A stretch of DNA of 64,000 nucleotides from Neptuniibacter halophilus (GTDB lineage: Bacteria > Pseudomonadota > Gammaproteobacteria > Pseudomonadales > Balneatricaceae). Below the pieces are notes generated by a model. That model did not search any database and was not told where the DNA came from. It worked only from the letters and a program-made list of their open reading frames with translations. Where the stretch lies: NCBI RefSeq assembly GCF_030295765.1, contig NZ_AP027292.1, positions 2,108,001-2,172,000 on the forward strand, given 5' to 3'. This document shows, one piece after another, positions 1-9,042 of this stretch; the first letter of the stretch is position 1; every line of letters starts with the position of its first letter. The position numbers and the translations under genes are program-made.

Positions 1-765
1 GAGCCGGTGTTGAGTCTGTTGCAGATCAGTGATCTGCATCTGCAGCAGGCGCCTGAAAAGCTATTACATCAAGAACAACCGGAAGCACGCCTGCGATCGG
101 TGCTGGAACAGATTCGTAGCGAAAGCGCAGACTGGTTATTGCTGACCGGGGATCTGTCGCACCATGCGCCGGCGGCCTATGACCGGTTGAGTGACTACCT
201 GCAAACATTGCCTTATCCGGCACGCTGGATTCCCGGTAACCATGATCTGCCCGCTGAGATGTTCCGATTTGCCGGGCTGGGTTATGGCGAAAAGGTGATT
301 GAGCAGAACGGCTGGAAGATCGTTCTGCTCGACAGTACCGCCAGTCCTGACGGTCAGGGAGCGGGCTCGTTGTCAGAACCGGAGCTGGAATTTCTGGCCA
401 CGGAACTGGCGCAGAGTGACCCGGAGCAGCACCTGCTGTTGGTACTGCATCACAACCCGGTATCGGTGAACAGTGTCTGGCAGGATCGTATTGGTCTGCA
501 AAACAGTGATCAGTTCTGGAGTGTTGTTGAGTGTTATCCACAGGTTCGGGGTGTGGTTTTCGGTCATGTGCATCAGGCCTGGCAACTTCAGCGTGGTAGT
601 GTTCGCCTGTTTTCTGTGCCGGCAACGGCAGCCCAGTTTAAAGCGGGCTGTGAAAGCCCGGAAATTGAGACCGATACTACTCTGGCAGGCCCTGCTTATG
701 CCCGTTATCAGCTCTTGGCTGATGGTGAAATACAGGTCAGGGTCAATCGATTGGCTGTCGACTGA
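1..765 (+). CDS. cpdA: 3',5'-cyclic-AMP phosphodiesterase CpdA, possibly 5'-truncated by the window edge
   Basis: Class III metallophosphoesterase that hydrolyses cAMP and so lowers CRP/Vfr signalling. The metal-binding blocks are all visible in order, numbered from the GTG at position 7: D-x-H in SDLHL (D9, H11), GDL (D49), GNHD (77-80), a later HH pair and GHVH near 185-188. The frame is open back to base 1 and homologues usually have 10-15 residues before the first motif, so the true start probably lies just outside the window; GTG at 7 is only the first start available inside it. It is followed within 60 bp by yqiA, parE and parC, the order known from pseudomonads. Family assignment is firm; the start is not. 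Confidence 0.9.
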   Translation, partial: EPVLSLLQISDLHLQQAPEKLLHQEQPEARLRSVLEQIRSESADWLLLTGDLSHHAPAAYDRLSDYLQTLPYPARWIPGNHDLPAEMFRFAGLGYGEKVIEQNGWKIVLLDSTASPDGQGAGSLSEPELEFLATELAQSDPEQHLLLVLHHNPVSVNSVWQDRIGLQNSDQFWSVVECYPQVRGVVFGHVHQAWQLQRGSVRLFSVPATAAQFKAGCESPEIETDTTLAGPAYARYQLLADGEIQVRVNRLAVD

Positions 766-822
766 TCCCGGCTATTGCGCCTGCCTGCCCCCTCCGGTAA
801 GTTCTTCCCTCAGAGGATAAGA

Positions 823-1434
823 ATGAAAAAACCTTTATTTATCTACGTACATGGCTTTAACAGCTCGGCACAGTCCATGAAGGCGCAGGTATTTCAGCGC
901 GCTATGGCTGAAAGGGGGATGGCCGATCAGGTACAGGTGCCGGAATTGCCGCACTGGCCTGCTGAGGCGATGGCTCTGCTGCAGAATCTGGTGGAGCAGC
1001 ATGCTCCTGCACCGGTTGTCTTGCTTGGCAGCTCTCTGGGTGGTTATTACAGTACCTGGCTGACTGAGCATTTTCCGCATGTGCGCACAGTGCTGATCAA
1101 TCCGGCGGTACGCCCGTTTGAGTTGCTACCTCAGTATCTGGGGGAAAATCAGAATCTCTACACCGGTGAGAAATACGAACTGACCCGGGAGCATATGCAG
1201 CAACTGCTGGATCTGCATTGCGAGGTTATAACCCGCCCCGAGGCTTATCTGCTGTTAACCCAGACCGCAGACGAAACTCTGGACTATCGGGAAGGGGTCG
1301 AAAAGTTTGCCGATTCCGCGCAGTTTGTGCAGCCCGGTGGCAGCCATGGTTTTGAACAGTTCGAAAAACTGATACCGGCAATACTGGCATTTGCCGAAGG
1401 GCGGGTGGCCCTGCCGGAGCCTGTTCCGGTTTAA
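823..1434 (+). CDS. yqiA: YqiA-family alpha/beta-hydrolase esterase
   Basis: Small cytosolic serine esterase of the YqiA/UPF0227 family, 203 residues (E. coli YqiA has 193). The start is the ATG at 823, preceded by GAGGA at a normal distance; an upstream TTG at 775 would add residues with no family counterpart. The oxyanion-type HGFNSS sits at 10-15, the nucleophile elbow GSSLGG at 69-74 puts the catalytic Ser at 71, and a Glu/Asp stretch (QTADETLDYR) and GGSHGF near the C-terminus supply the remaining triad residues. The physiological substrate is unknown; E. coli YqiA cleaves short acyl esters such as palmitoyl-CoA. It sits between cpdA and parE, as in pseudomonads. Confidence 0.88.
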   Translation: MKKPLFIYVHGFNSSAQSMKAQVFQRAMAERGMADQVQVPELPHWPAEAMALLQNLVEQHAPAPVVLLGSSLGGYYSTWLTEHFPHVRTVLINPAVRPFELLPQYLGENQNLYTGEKYELTREHMQQLLDLHCEVITRPEAYLLLTQTADETLDYREGVEKFADSAQFVQPGGSHGFEQFEKLIPAILAFAEGRVALPEPVPV

Positions 1435-1487
1435 CCCATACAGATTTCAGGCCGGGTGCCCTGCCCGGTCAGACAGGAACCAAGTTG

Positions 1488-3380
1488 ATGTCCAAGCAAT
1501 ATAATGCTGATTCCATAGAGGTATTAAGTGGCCTGGAGCCGGTAAAACGCCGTCCCGGGATGTATACCGAAACCGACCGGCCTAACCATCTGGCGCAGGA
1601 AGTAATCGACAACTCGGTCGATGAAGCGCTGGCCGGTCATGCCAAACAGATTGATGTGGTCCTGAACAAGGATGGCTCCCTGAGTGTAACCGATGATGGT
1701 CGTGGGATGCCGGTGGATATTCACCCGGAGCAGGGTGTCAGCGGGGTTGAGCTGATTCTCTGTAAACTGCATGCCGGGGGCAAGTTTAACAACGACAACT
1801 ACAACTACTCGGGTGGTTTGCATGGGGTAGGGGTGTCGGTGGTTAACGCCTTGTCGAAGCTGCTGGAGGTTCAGGTAAGGCGAGACAGTCAGGTTTACCG
1901 GATCGGTTTTGCTGATGGCGAAAAAGTGTCCGATCTGGAAGTGATCGACACCTGCGGTAAGCGCAATACCGGTACCACCGTACGTTTCCTGCCCGACCCT
2001 CAGTATTTTGATACACCGAAATTCAGTGTCTCCCGGCTGAAGCATAATCTGCGCGCTAAAGCGGTGCTCTGTCCGGGGCTTAAGATGACGTTTACCGACC
2101 TCAGCGGTGCCAAACGTGAGAAAGACGAGTGGTACTATGAAGATGGTCTGGTGGACTACCTCAAAGGCACGACTCAGGTCTTTGAAACACTGCCCGCGGA
2201 GCCATTTTCCGGTTCGCTGCAGGGTGAGGAAGATGCGGTTGAGTGGGCAGTGCAGTGGTTGCCGGAAGGCGGCGAGATGACCTGTGAGAGCTACGTTAAC
2301 CTGATTCCGACGGCTCAGGGCGGTACTCACGTTAACGGCTTGCGTACCGGCTTGCTGGAAGCGATGCGTGAGTTCTGCGAGTTCCGTAACCTGCTGCCGC
2401 GTGGGGTTAAGCTGAGTGCTGACGATGTCTGGGAAAAGTGTTGTTACGTGCTCTCGGCGAAGATGCAGGACCCGCAATTTGCCGGACAGACCAAAGAGCG
2501 TCTCTCTTCACGACAGATCGCTGCGTTTATCTCCGGCACGATTAAAGATGCGTTCTCTTTGTGGCTGAACCGCCACGTGGAAGAGGGCGAGCAACTGGCG
2601 GAGGTGGTGATTGCCAACGCCCAGAAACGGATGCGTTCCAACAAAAAAGTGGTCCGCAAGAAGGTTACTCAGGGGCCGGCGTTGCCGGGCAAACTGGCAG
2701 ACTGCTCCGGCGGCGATACCATGCAGTCGGAACTGTTTCTGGTGGAAGGTGATTCCGCGGGTGGCTCTGCGAAGCAGGCCCGCGAGCGTGAGTTTCAGGC
2801 GATCATGCCGCTACGCGGTAAGATTCTGAACACCTGGGAAGTTGATCCGGCAGAGGTGCTGGGCTCTCAGGAGATTCATGATATTTCAGTGGCAATCGGG
2901 GTTGAACCTGCCTCGGATAATCTGGATGGATTGCGTTACGGAAAGATCTGTATCCTCGCCGATGCGGACTCCGATGGTCTGCATATTGCGACTCTGCTGT
3001 GTGCGCTGTTTGTGCGTCATTTCAAGCCGCTGGTAGCGGCGGGGCATGTTTATGTGGCGATGCCGCCGCTGTACCGTATCGACGTCGCAAAAGAGGTCTA
3101 CTACGCCCTCGATGACGCCGAGCGTGACGGGATTCTGGAGCGGATCAGGGCGGAACGGAAAAATGCCAAGATCGGCGTTCAGCGCTTTAAGGGGCTGGGT
3201 GAGATGAACCCCCTGCAGCTGCGTGAAACCACCATGTCTCCGGATACCCGGCGTCTGGTGCAGTTGACCATCGAGCCGGGTGACGGCACCAATGAGGTGA
3301 TGGATATGCTGCTGGCGAAGAAGCGTTCCCCTGACCGCAAGCAGTGGCTGGAAAGCAAAGGCAACCTGGCTGAGGTTTAA
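1488..3380 (+). CDS. parE: DNA topoisomerase IV subunit B (ParE)
   Basis: ATPase subunit of topoisomerase IV, which decatenates daughter chromosomes. It has 630 residues, the same length as E. coli ParE. The GHKL ATPase fold shows EVIDNSVDEAL (Mg-binding Asn42), DDGRGMP (69-74) and the GGLHGVGVSVVNALS glycine loop; the TOPRIM domain shows EGDSAGG and DADSDGLHIATL, then the RFKGLGEMNP block near the C-terminus. The start is ATG 1488 with AGGAA about nine bases upstream rather than the adjacent TTG at 1485. parC follows 48 bp downstream on the same strand, so the two subunits are probably co-expressed. Confidence 0.97.
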   Translation: MSKQYNADSIEVLSGLEPVKRRPGMYTETDRPNHLAQEVIDNSVDEALAGHAKQIDVVLNKDGSLSVTDDGRGMPVDIHPEQGVSGVELILCKLHAGGKFNNDNYNYSGGLHGVGVSVVNALSKLLEVQVRRDSQVYRIGFADGEKVSDLEVIDTCGKRNTGTTVRFLPDPQYFDTPKFSVSRLKHNLRAKAVLCPGLKMTFTDLSGAKREKDEWYYEDGLVDYLKGTTQVFETLPAEPFSGSLQGEEDAVEWAVQWLPEGGEMTCESYVNLIPTAQGGTHVNGLRTGLLEAMREFCEFRNLLPRGVKLSADDVWEKCCYVLSAKMQDPQFAGQTKERLSSRQIAAFISGTIKDAFSLWLNRHVEEGEQLAEVVIANAQKRMRSNKKVVRKKVTQGPALPGKLADCSGGDTMQSELFLVEGDSAGGSAKQAREREFQAIMPLRGKILNTWEVDPAEVLGSQEIHDISVAIGVEPASDNLDGLRYGKICILADADSDGLHIATLLCALFVRHFKPLVAAGHVYVAMPPLYRIDVAKEVYYALDDAERDGILERIRAERKNAKIGVQRFKGLGEMNPLQLRETTMSPDTRRLVQLTIEPGDGTNEVMDMLLAKKRSPDRKQWLESKGNLAEV

Positions 3381-3428
3381 TCCGGTTCGCCGGCAACCGA
3401 ATTTAAGTTTGAGTGGTAAGACACAGAG

Positions 3429-5720
3429 ATGAGCGTAGAAACCACCTTTGAAGACGGCACTGAAAAACTGTCGTTAAAAGATTTTACTGAGAAGGCGTAT
3501 CTGGATTACTCCATGTACGTCATTCTCGACCGTGCCCTGCCGCATATCGGTGACGGGATGAAACCGGTGCAGCGGCGTATTGTTTATGCGATGTCGGAGC
3601 TGGGCCTGAAGGCAACGGCGAAATACAAAAAGTCCGCCCGTACAGTGGGTGACGTACTGGGTAAATTCCATCCGCACGGTGATTCTGCCTGCTATGAGGC
3701 GATGGTGCTGATGGCGCAGCCGTTCAGCTACCGTTACCCGCTGATCGATGGTCAGGGTAACTGGGGTTCGGCGGATGATCCGAAATCTTTCGCTGCGATG
3801 CGTTATACCGAATCCCGTCTGGCACCTTATGCCGAGGTGCTGCTGGCCGAACTGGGTCAGGGTACGGTGGAGTGGGTGCCTAACTTTGACGGCACCATGC
3901 GTGAACCGTCGATTCTGCCAGCACGGCTGCCCAACGTACTGCTTAACGGCACTACGGGTATTGCGGTGGGGATGGCGACCGATATTCTGCCGCATAACCT
4001 GCGCGAAGTGGCCAGTGCCTGCATCCACCTGCTGGACCATCCGCGGGCGGATCTGGATGAGCTGACAGAGATTGTTCCCGGGCCGGATATGCCGACCGAT
4101 GCGGAGATTATTACCCCGCGCCGTGAGCTGCGAAAAATCTACGAAACGGGTCGTGGCTCGGTACGGATGCGGGGGGTCTATGTCCGGGAGCAGGGTGAGA
4201 TTGTGATCACCGCGCTGCCACATCAGGTCTCCGGTGCTAAAGTGCTGGAGCAGATAGCGGCACAGATGCAGCAGAAAAAATTGCCGATGGTCAGTGACCT
4301 GCGCGATGAATCTGACCATGAAAACCCGACTCGCCTGGTGATTGTGCCGCGCTCAAACCGGGTCGATCTGGAACAGTTGATGGCACACTTGTTTGCCTCC
4401 ACGGATCTGGAGCGCACCTACCGGGTCAATATGAACATGATCGGGGTCGATGGACGACCTCAGGTAAAAGATCTGCGCCAGATTCTGGTGGAGTGGCTGA
4501 GCTGGCGAACCGAGGTGGTGCGTAAGCGTCTGCAACATCGCCTCGAGAAGGTGATGGATCGTCTGCATATCCTCGAAGGTTTAATGGTGGCCTACCTCAA
4601 TATCGATGAGGTGATCGCCATTATCCGCCATGAGGATGACCCTAAAGCAGAACTGGTCAGCCGTTTTGGTCTTACGGAGATTCAGGCAGATGCGATTCTG
4701 GATCTGAAACTGCGTCATCTGGCGAAGCTGGAAGAGTTCAAGATTCAGAGCGAACAGAATGAGCTGGAAGAGGAGCGCAAGCACCTCGAAGGCATTCTTG
4801 GCTCTGATGCGAAGATGCGCAAACTGATTAAAACCGAGATTAAAGAAGCGGCCGAGAAATATGGCGATGCACGTCGCTCGCCGATTGTTGAGCGCGAAGA
4901 GGCACAGGCGTTCAGTGAGAAAGACCTGCTTTCTTCTGATCCGGTTACCGTGGTGATCTCCAAACAGGGCTGGATTCGAGCGGCAAAAGGGCATGATATT
5001 GATGCGGCCGGTCTGAATTATAAGTCCGGTGATGGCTTTAAGCTGGCCTGTCTGGGGCGGACCAACCAGCCGACGATCCTGCTGGATACCACCGGGCGAA
5101 GTTTTACGATAGAAACCCACAATCTGCCTTCAGCACGGGGGCAGGGGGAGCCGGTGACGGGGCGTCTGACCCTGCCAAAAGGCTCGACAATCGATGCGGC
5201 AATCGCCGGTAAAGAGAGTGATAAAGTGCTGATGGCGTCAGATGCCGGTTATGGCTTTATTACCAATATCGGTGACCTCAGCAGCAAAACCAAGAACGGT
5301 AAAGCAGCACTGACCCTGCCGAAAAATGCCAGAATTCTTCAGCCACAGAAGGTACAGGCCTCTGCTGAGCAGTTGCTGGCGGCGGTGAGTAATGAGGGGC
5401 GTCTGCTGGTGTTCCCTGTCCAGGAGCTGCCGGAACTGGCCAGAGGTAAAGGTAATAAGATTATTAATATCCCTTCAGCCCGTGCCTCTGCACGAGAGGA
5501 GCTGGTGGTGGCGCTGGCGATTCTGTCGCCGGAGGATACCCTGCTGGTGCATGCCGGCAGGCAGCACCTGCGCCTGAAGCCCGCCGATATCGAACACTAT
5601 CGTGGTGAGCGTGGCCGGCGTGGTAATAAACTGCCGCGCGGATACCAGCGCGTGGATAGCCTTGAGGTGGTGACAGACCGGGTGCCTGAACCGGAGGTGG
5701 CAGTGTCACCGGAAGCCTGA
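3429..5720 (+). CDS. parC: DNA topoisomerase IV subunit A (ParC)
   Basis: Breakage-reunion subunit of topoisomerase IV, 763 residues (E. coli 752). The catalytic tyrosine is Y126 in [10 protein letters not shown]. The quinolone-determining loop [12 protein letters not shown] retains Ser86 and Glu90, equivalent to E. coli Ser80 and Glu84, so no classical quinolone-resistance substitution is present at these two sites. A long coiled-coil tower region (about 390-490, rich in E/K/L) and a C-terminal beta-pinwheel segment follow. It lies directly downstream of parE and ends just before a strong intrinsic terminator. Confidence 0.97.
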   Translation: MSVETTFEDGTEKLSLKDFTEKAYLDYSMYVILDRALPHIGDGMKPVQRRIVYAMSELGLKATAKYKKSARTVGDVLGKFHPHGDSACYEAMVLMAQPFSYRYPLIDGQGNWGSADDPKSFAAMRYTESRLAPYAEVLLAELGQGTVEWVPNFDGTMREPSILPARLPNVLLNGTTGIAVGMATDILPHNLREVASACIHLLDHPRADLDELTEIVPGPDMPTDAEIITPRRELRKIYETGRGSVRMRGVYVREQGEIVITALPHQVSGAKVLEQIAAQMQQKKLPMVSDLRDESDHENPTRLVIVPRSNRVDLEQLMAHLFASTDLERTYRVNMNMIGVDGRPQVKDLRQILVEWLSWRTEVVRKRLQHRLEKVMDRLHILEGLMVAYLNIDEVIAIIRHEDDPKAELVSRFGLTEIQADAILDLKLRHLAKLEEFKIQSEQNELEEERKHLEGILGSDAKMRKLIKTEIKEAAEKYGDARRSPIVEREEAQAFSEKDLLSSDPVTVVISKQGWIRAAKGHDIDAAGLNYKSGDGFKLACLGRTNQPTILLDTTGRSFTIETHNLPSARGQGEPVTGRLTLPKGSTIDAAIAGKESDKVLMASDAGYGFITNIGDLSSKTKNGKAALTLPKNARILQPQKVQASAEQLLAAVSNEGRLLVFPVQELPELARGKGNKIINIPSARASAREELVVALAILSPEDTLLVHAGRQHLRLKPADIEHYRGERGRRGNKLPRGYQRVDSLEVVTDRVPEPEVAVSPEA

Positions 5721-5745
5721 TACGTAAGTTTCTTAAGGCGCTTCC

Positions 5746-5783
5746 ATACCCCCGTCGGCCTGAGCTGGCGGGGGTATTTTTTT
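5746..5783 (+). terminator. Rho-independent terminator after parC
   Basis: ATACCCCCG (5746-5754) pairs with CGGGGGTAT (5769-5777), a 9-bp perfect stem, and is followed by a run of T. It ends the parE-parC transcript. Confidence 0.85.
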
Positions 5784-6043
5784 ACTTGCATAAAATCAAG
5801 TAATGATTCGGGATTCAAACAAATGTGTTAGTTTTTGGTGTTGATGATAAACTTATATTTTGTGTGTATTAATATTTATTAATCATATAACTTGTTGTTT
5901 TATAGAGATTAATATTTGTGTAATTTATTATTTAATAAAATTTTATATTTTATCTTGCAGCATTATCTAAACGCATTAGTATTGAGGATCAAGAATAAGT
6001 TGTCTCTGTTTTACTAATAGAAGTTCCGAGAGGTGGAAGCACC
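5784..6043. other. Very AT-rich intergenic region upstream of a diguanylate cyclase gene
   Basis: No coding region is visible. Bases 5821-5940 contain only about 20 G/C in 120 (roughly 17%, hand count), far below the roughly 50-55% of the neighbouring genes. A 10-bp direct repeat ATTAATATTT occurs at 5868-5877 and 5908-5917, spaced 40 bp (about four helical turns). GAGGTGG at about 6030 supplies the ribosome-binding site of the next gene. It may be a promoter region bound by a nucleoid protein of the H-NS/MvaT type; that is inference from composition only. Confidence 0.5.
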
Positions 6044-7276
6044 ATGGATGGGCATTTGTTGAGCAAACGATACCGGCAGCGCATTGCTGTGATGGCGGTG
6101 TTTATTCTTTGCGCAATACTGCTTATGGGCGGTGTTTTGTTCTATCTCTCATCAGAGGTGCGCACCGCCTGGGTTAACTACAGCCAAACCTCGGCCAGCC
6201 GCACAACCGCCTTGGCCGAGCTGCATCGTGCAATCGGTTACGGTGGCTTTATTCACAATTTCAAAAATTACGTTTTGCGTCAGGATCAGGGGCAGTTGCA
6301 GCGTCTGAACGCTGATCTGAAACGTTCATATTCTGCTCTGGATCGTTATCAGAAACTGCATCTCACAGAAAAAGAGGTGGATGCTCTGGAGATCATCCGC
6401 TCTCAGTTAAAAAGCTATCAGCGCAGCATTGAAGTGGTGCAGATGGGGGTGATCCGGGATGAAACTCCGCAGGCCATCGATTCCCGGGTGCGGCTGAATG
6501 ATGCGCCGGCCTTGTCTGCCTTGCATCGTCTGCAACAGGAGAACCGGCGCTTCAGTCAGCGTGTCAGCGAGGAGATGAGAAAGCAGATAGACAGGCTGAT
6601 GGGGACGCTGTTGTTTGGGCTTCTGGCGATGCCATTTGTAGTCCTGATGGCCTATCAGTATCAGCGAGTCATGGGGAAGCTGGTGGCGCTGGCGGTAGAG
6701 AAAAAGCAGGTTCAGCGTGAGCTGGAAGATACCGCTGCACTGGCAGCCGAAGCGGTCCAGACTCAGCTTCAGCTCGATTACGAAGCGCACCACTGTGAGC
6801 TTACCCGGGTGCCTAACCGTAAGGCATTTATGAAACAGAGCCGGGAGCTGCTTGATCAGGCACGGCAGCGGAACGACTGCCTTGCGGTGTTGTTTGTTGA
6901 TGTGGATGACTTCAAAGATATTAATGATCGCTACGGACATGAAGTGGGCGATAAAGTGCTGGTCGAGGTGGCATCAAGACTTTTGTCGGCGCTTCGCGAA
7001 GAGGACTTTGTTGCCCGGCTCGGCGGGGATGAATTCGCTATGATCGTTCAGTGCCCGGAGTCAGCAGTGCACAGTGAGCGTCTTGCAGAACGCCTGCATG
7101 AGGTGCTGAATGAAAGTTTTGATTCGATCATGCCGCAGATGAGTGTCAGTTGTTCCGTGGGCGGTGCGTTTTTCCCGGATGAGGGCGATAGTATGGATGA
7201 GTTGATACGGATGGCGGATCAGCGGATGTACTGCGTTAAGAAAAGCGGTAAAAATGGTGTTTATCTGCAGGGCTGA
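6044..7276 (+). CDS. Membrane-anchored diguanylate cyclase (GGDEF)
   Basis: Predicted to make c-di-GMP from two GTP. The protein has 410 residues: TM helix about 13-36, an extracytoplasmic mostly helical sensor region about 37-183 containing the striking stretch GYGGFIHNFKNYVLR (66-80), a second TM helix about 185-206, a short coiled coil (about 215-245), then a GGDEF domain with the intact active-site loop GGDEF at 327-331. A product-inhibition I-site RxxD (R318-D321) lies exactly five residues before it. There is no EAL domain. The start is ATG 6044 with GAGGTGG upstream. Its ligand is unknown. It follows a strongly AT-rich gap and ends flush against the convergent next gene. Confidence 0.92.
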   Translation: MDGHLLSKRYRQRIAVMAVFILCAILLMGGVLFYLSSEVRTAWVNYSQTSASRTTALAELHRAIGYGGFIHNFKNYVLRQDQGQLQRLNADLKRSYSALDRYQKLHLTEKEVDALEIIRSQLKSYQRSIEVVQMGVIRDETPQAIDSRVRLNDAPALSALHRLQQENRRFSQRVSEEMRKQIDRLMGTLLFGLLAMPFVVLMAYQYQRVMGKLVALAVEKKQVQRELEDTAALAAEAVQTQLQLDYEAHHCELTRVPNRKAFMKQSRELLDQARQRNDCLAVLFVDVDDFKDINDRYGHEVGDKVLVEVASRLLSALREEDFVARLGGDEFAMIVQCPESAVHSERLAERLHEVLNESFDSIMPQMSVSCSVGGAFFPDEGDSMDELIRMADQRMYCVKKSGKNGVYLQG

Positions 7277-8902
7277 TCAGGCCTGCTTCTTAAAGATTTT
7301 GGTCAGCAGGTGATTGGCCTGCTTCTGTAGCAGCGTCTGGTGTTTCGGGGTGACCTTGAGCAGCAGAACCTTATCTTCATCTTCCCGTCGGATCTCTGCC
7401 TGCTCGAGCAATGCCTGCTTCAGGTGTGGCGCCTCAGTCAGCGCGGTGTGGCTGATCAGTTCGTTGCTGTTGGTGGTGCGGGTCAGGAAGTGAGCTTCCT
7501 CTTTCACCAGTTGATATTTGCTCTGATGGCCGCGGGCCAGCGACATCTGCAGGCTGAGTACCGGCTGGAAGCCTCGGATTCTGGACTGGTTAAATCCTTT
7601 GTAAAGCAGTGAGAACAGCATGCCGGCGCAGAGGGCGTTGATACCATGACGATCTTCGGAGTCGTGCATCTCAAAGCGCAGCAGAATATCTTTGTTCTCC
7701 TGCAATTCGGCTTCACCGTTGTAGATGCGTGCGACCTGTTTCGCCAGATGGTGGTACACGTTCAGCAGTGTCGCTTTCTCATCGGCGGGCATGTTCTCTG
7801 AACTGGCCGTCTGACTGTCGATATAAAACACATACAGCGCATCCTGAGGGGCCAGCAGCAGCTCCAGTTCCTGTTCAAATGAGTACAGGTTGAGCTGTTC
7901 TTCATGCCGTTCGACCATGCTGCGCAGGGGGTTGGCGGCACGTGGGGGAACGGGCTGAGAGTGCAGTTCCTCCTCTTCAAACTCCAGTGGATCATCCTGC
8001 GCATTCTCTTCCGGTAATGGCTCCGGGTGGTGCTCGAACTTTGGCATCCGCGGTGTCTGTTCCCGTTCCGGTTTCAGCAGGTCGACCAGATCATGGGTGT
8101 GCAGCAGATCGGGCTTGTCCCCGGCGCTGAGTGTTTCGGTCGGCTGTGCATCGCCCGAAACAGGTTGGGCGTGGGTGCTGACAGAGAATGTTTCCTGCTG
8201 AATGATCGGTGGTTCGCTGGCCGTGTCCCCGGCCGGAGACGGATCTGCTTGCGTCTCTTCCGCTGGCGTCAGTACGGGGTCGGCCGGTTGCTGCGGTTCC
8301 GGTTCCGGTTCCGGTTCGGAGAAGGTTTGTTCGGCCAGTAGCTGGTCGAAGTGGATCTTGTCGGCGTCAGCGTGTGTTTCGCCGGTGTTAAACGTGCCCT
8401 CATCTTCCCGTCGGTTCAGCAGCCAGATACAGAGCAGGGCGATGGCGATGGTGGCCAGAGCCAGAATGGCTGCGGGCCATAGCTGGCGGTGCTGCATCTG
8501 ACGTGAGGGGGTCGGGTCCAGCCAGAGGGTGACCGTGCCGATCAGTTTGTTCTGCTGTTTCAGGTGCTGCTGCAGCTTAAGTTCGGCGGTGCTTCCGGCT
8601 CGGGCGGTGACAAAACCGGAGGGGTCCTGCACCTGCAGGCCCTGAACATAGTCCAGTTGTTCCAGTTCATTCAGCAGGTAGTTCAGGCTGACACCGTCAT
8701 TTGCCAGTATCAGAGGGCGGATAAGGAACTGACTTTGCAGTGCCAGTGACTGGCCGAGTTTCAGAGTGTCCGCTTCGGCTTGCCGGCTGCTGCTGGTTAC
8801 CAGATAGGCCGCGCTGAGCAGAAAACCGGAAAACAGGATCAGAGCGACGCACAGGGTCAGATTCTGTTTCAGGTTGAACTTATGGTTTTGCGTCTCTGTC
8901 AC
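7277..8902 (-). CDS. AhpA/YtjB (Smp)-like membrane protein with a cyclase-fold-like C-terminal domain
   Basis: The 541-residue protein has TM1 at about 15-35, a periplasmic domain of about 100 residues, TM2 at about 141-162, a long acidic proline-rich linker (about 165-330, including repeated EP pairs), and a C-terminal globular domain at about 340-525. The N-terminal half resembles E. coli YtjB/Smp (LGQSLALQSQFLIRP; QLDYVQGLQVQDPSG). The C-terminal domain has the element order of class III nucleotide cyclases (LYVFYIDSQ strand, a helix, a YNGEAELQENKDILLRF hairpin, later ELISHTAL and KVLLLKV), but the second metal Asp is not in the usual place, so it is probably non-catalytic. The start is a GTG with no clear Shine-Dalgarno. 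Its stop abuts that of the convergent cyclase gene. Function unknown. Confidence 0.7.
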   Translation of the reverse strand: MTETQNHKFNLKQNLTLCVALILFSGFLLSAAYLVTSSSRQAEADTLKLGQSLALQSQFLIRPLILANDGVSLNYLLNELEQLDYVQGLQVQDPSGFVTARAGSTAELKLQQHLKQQNKLIGTVTLWLDPTPSRQMQHRQLWPAAILALATIAIALLCIWLLNRREDEGTFNTGETHADADKIHFDQLLAEQTFSEPEPEPEPQQPADPVLTPAEETQADPSPAGDTASEPPIIQQETFSVSTHAQPVSGDAQPTETLSAGDKPDLLHTHDLVDLLKPEREQTPRMPKFEHHPEPLPEENAQDDPLEFEEEELHSQPVPPRAANPLRSMVERHEEQLNLYSFEQELELLLAPQDALYVFYIDSQTASSENMPADEKATLLNVYHHLAKQVARIYNGEAELQENKDILLRFEMHDSEDRHGINALCAGMLFSLLYKGFNQSRIRGFQPVLSLQMSLARGHQSKYQLVKEEAHFLTRTTNSNELISHTALTEAPHLKQALLEQAEIRREDEDKVLLLKVTPKHQTLLQKQANHLLTKIFKKQA

Positions 8903-8986
8903 AGGTCGGATTGGCTCAAAACGGAATGCAGATGCAGATAATAACAGCTAGTTCGCGACAGGGTGAAGATGATTTGTATTAGAGGT

Positions 8987-9014
8987 ATGACCTAACTGCG
9001 GCTGGCGCTATAAT
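8987..9014 (+). promoter_or_regulatory. Sigma70-type promoter of proA
   Basis: ATGACC (8987-8992), a 16-bp spacer and a consensus TATAAT (9009-9014). Transcription would start near 9021, which supports ATG 9043 as the proA start because the upstream in-frame ATG at 9013 lies inside the -10 box. Confidence 0.7.
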
Positions 9015-9042
9015 GGGCGGCTTATCGATGGGAAGGACAGCT

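Noticed and set aside
1524..2477. Long minus-strand open frame opposite parE (317 codons).
   Set aside because: It is the antisense shadow of a conserved gene and has no protein-like domain pattern.
7271..7282. Stop codons of the two convergent genes abut as TGATCA, possibly a regulatory palindrome.
   Set aside because: It is simply two TGA stops meeting; no further symmetric sequence suggests a binding site.
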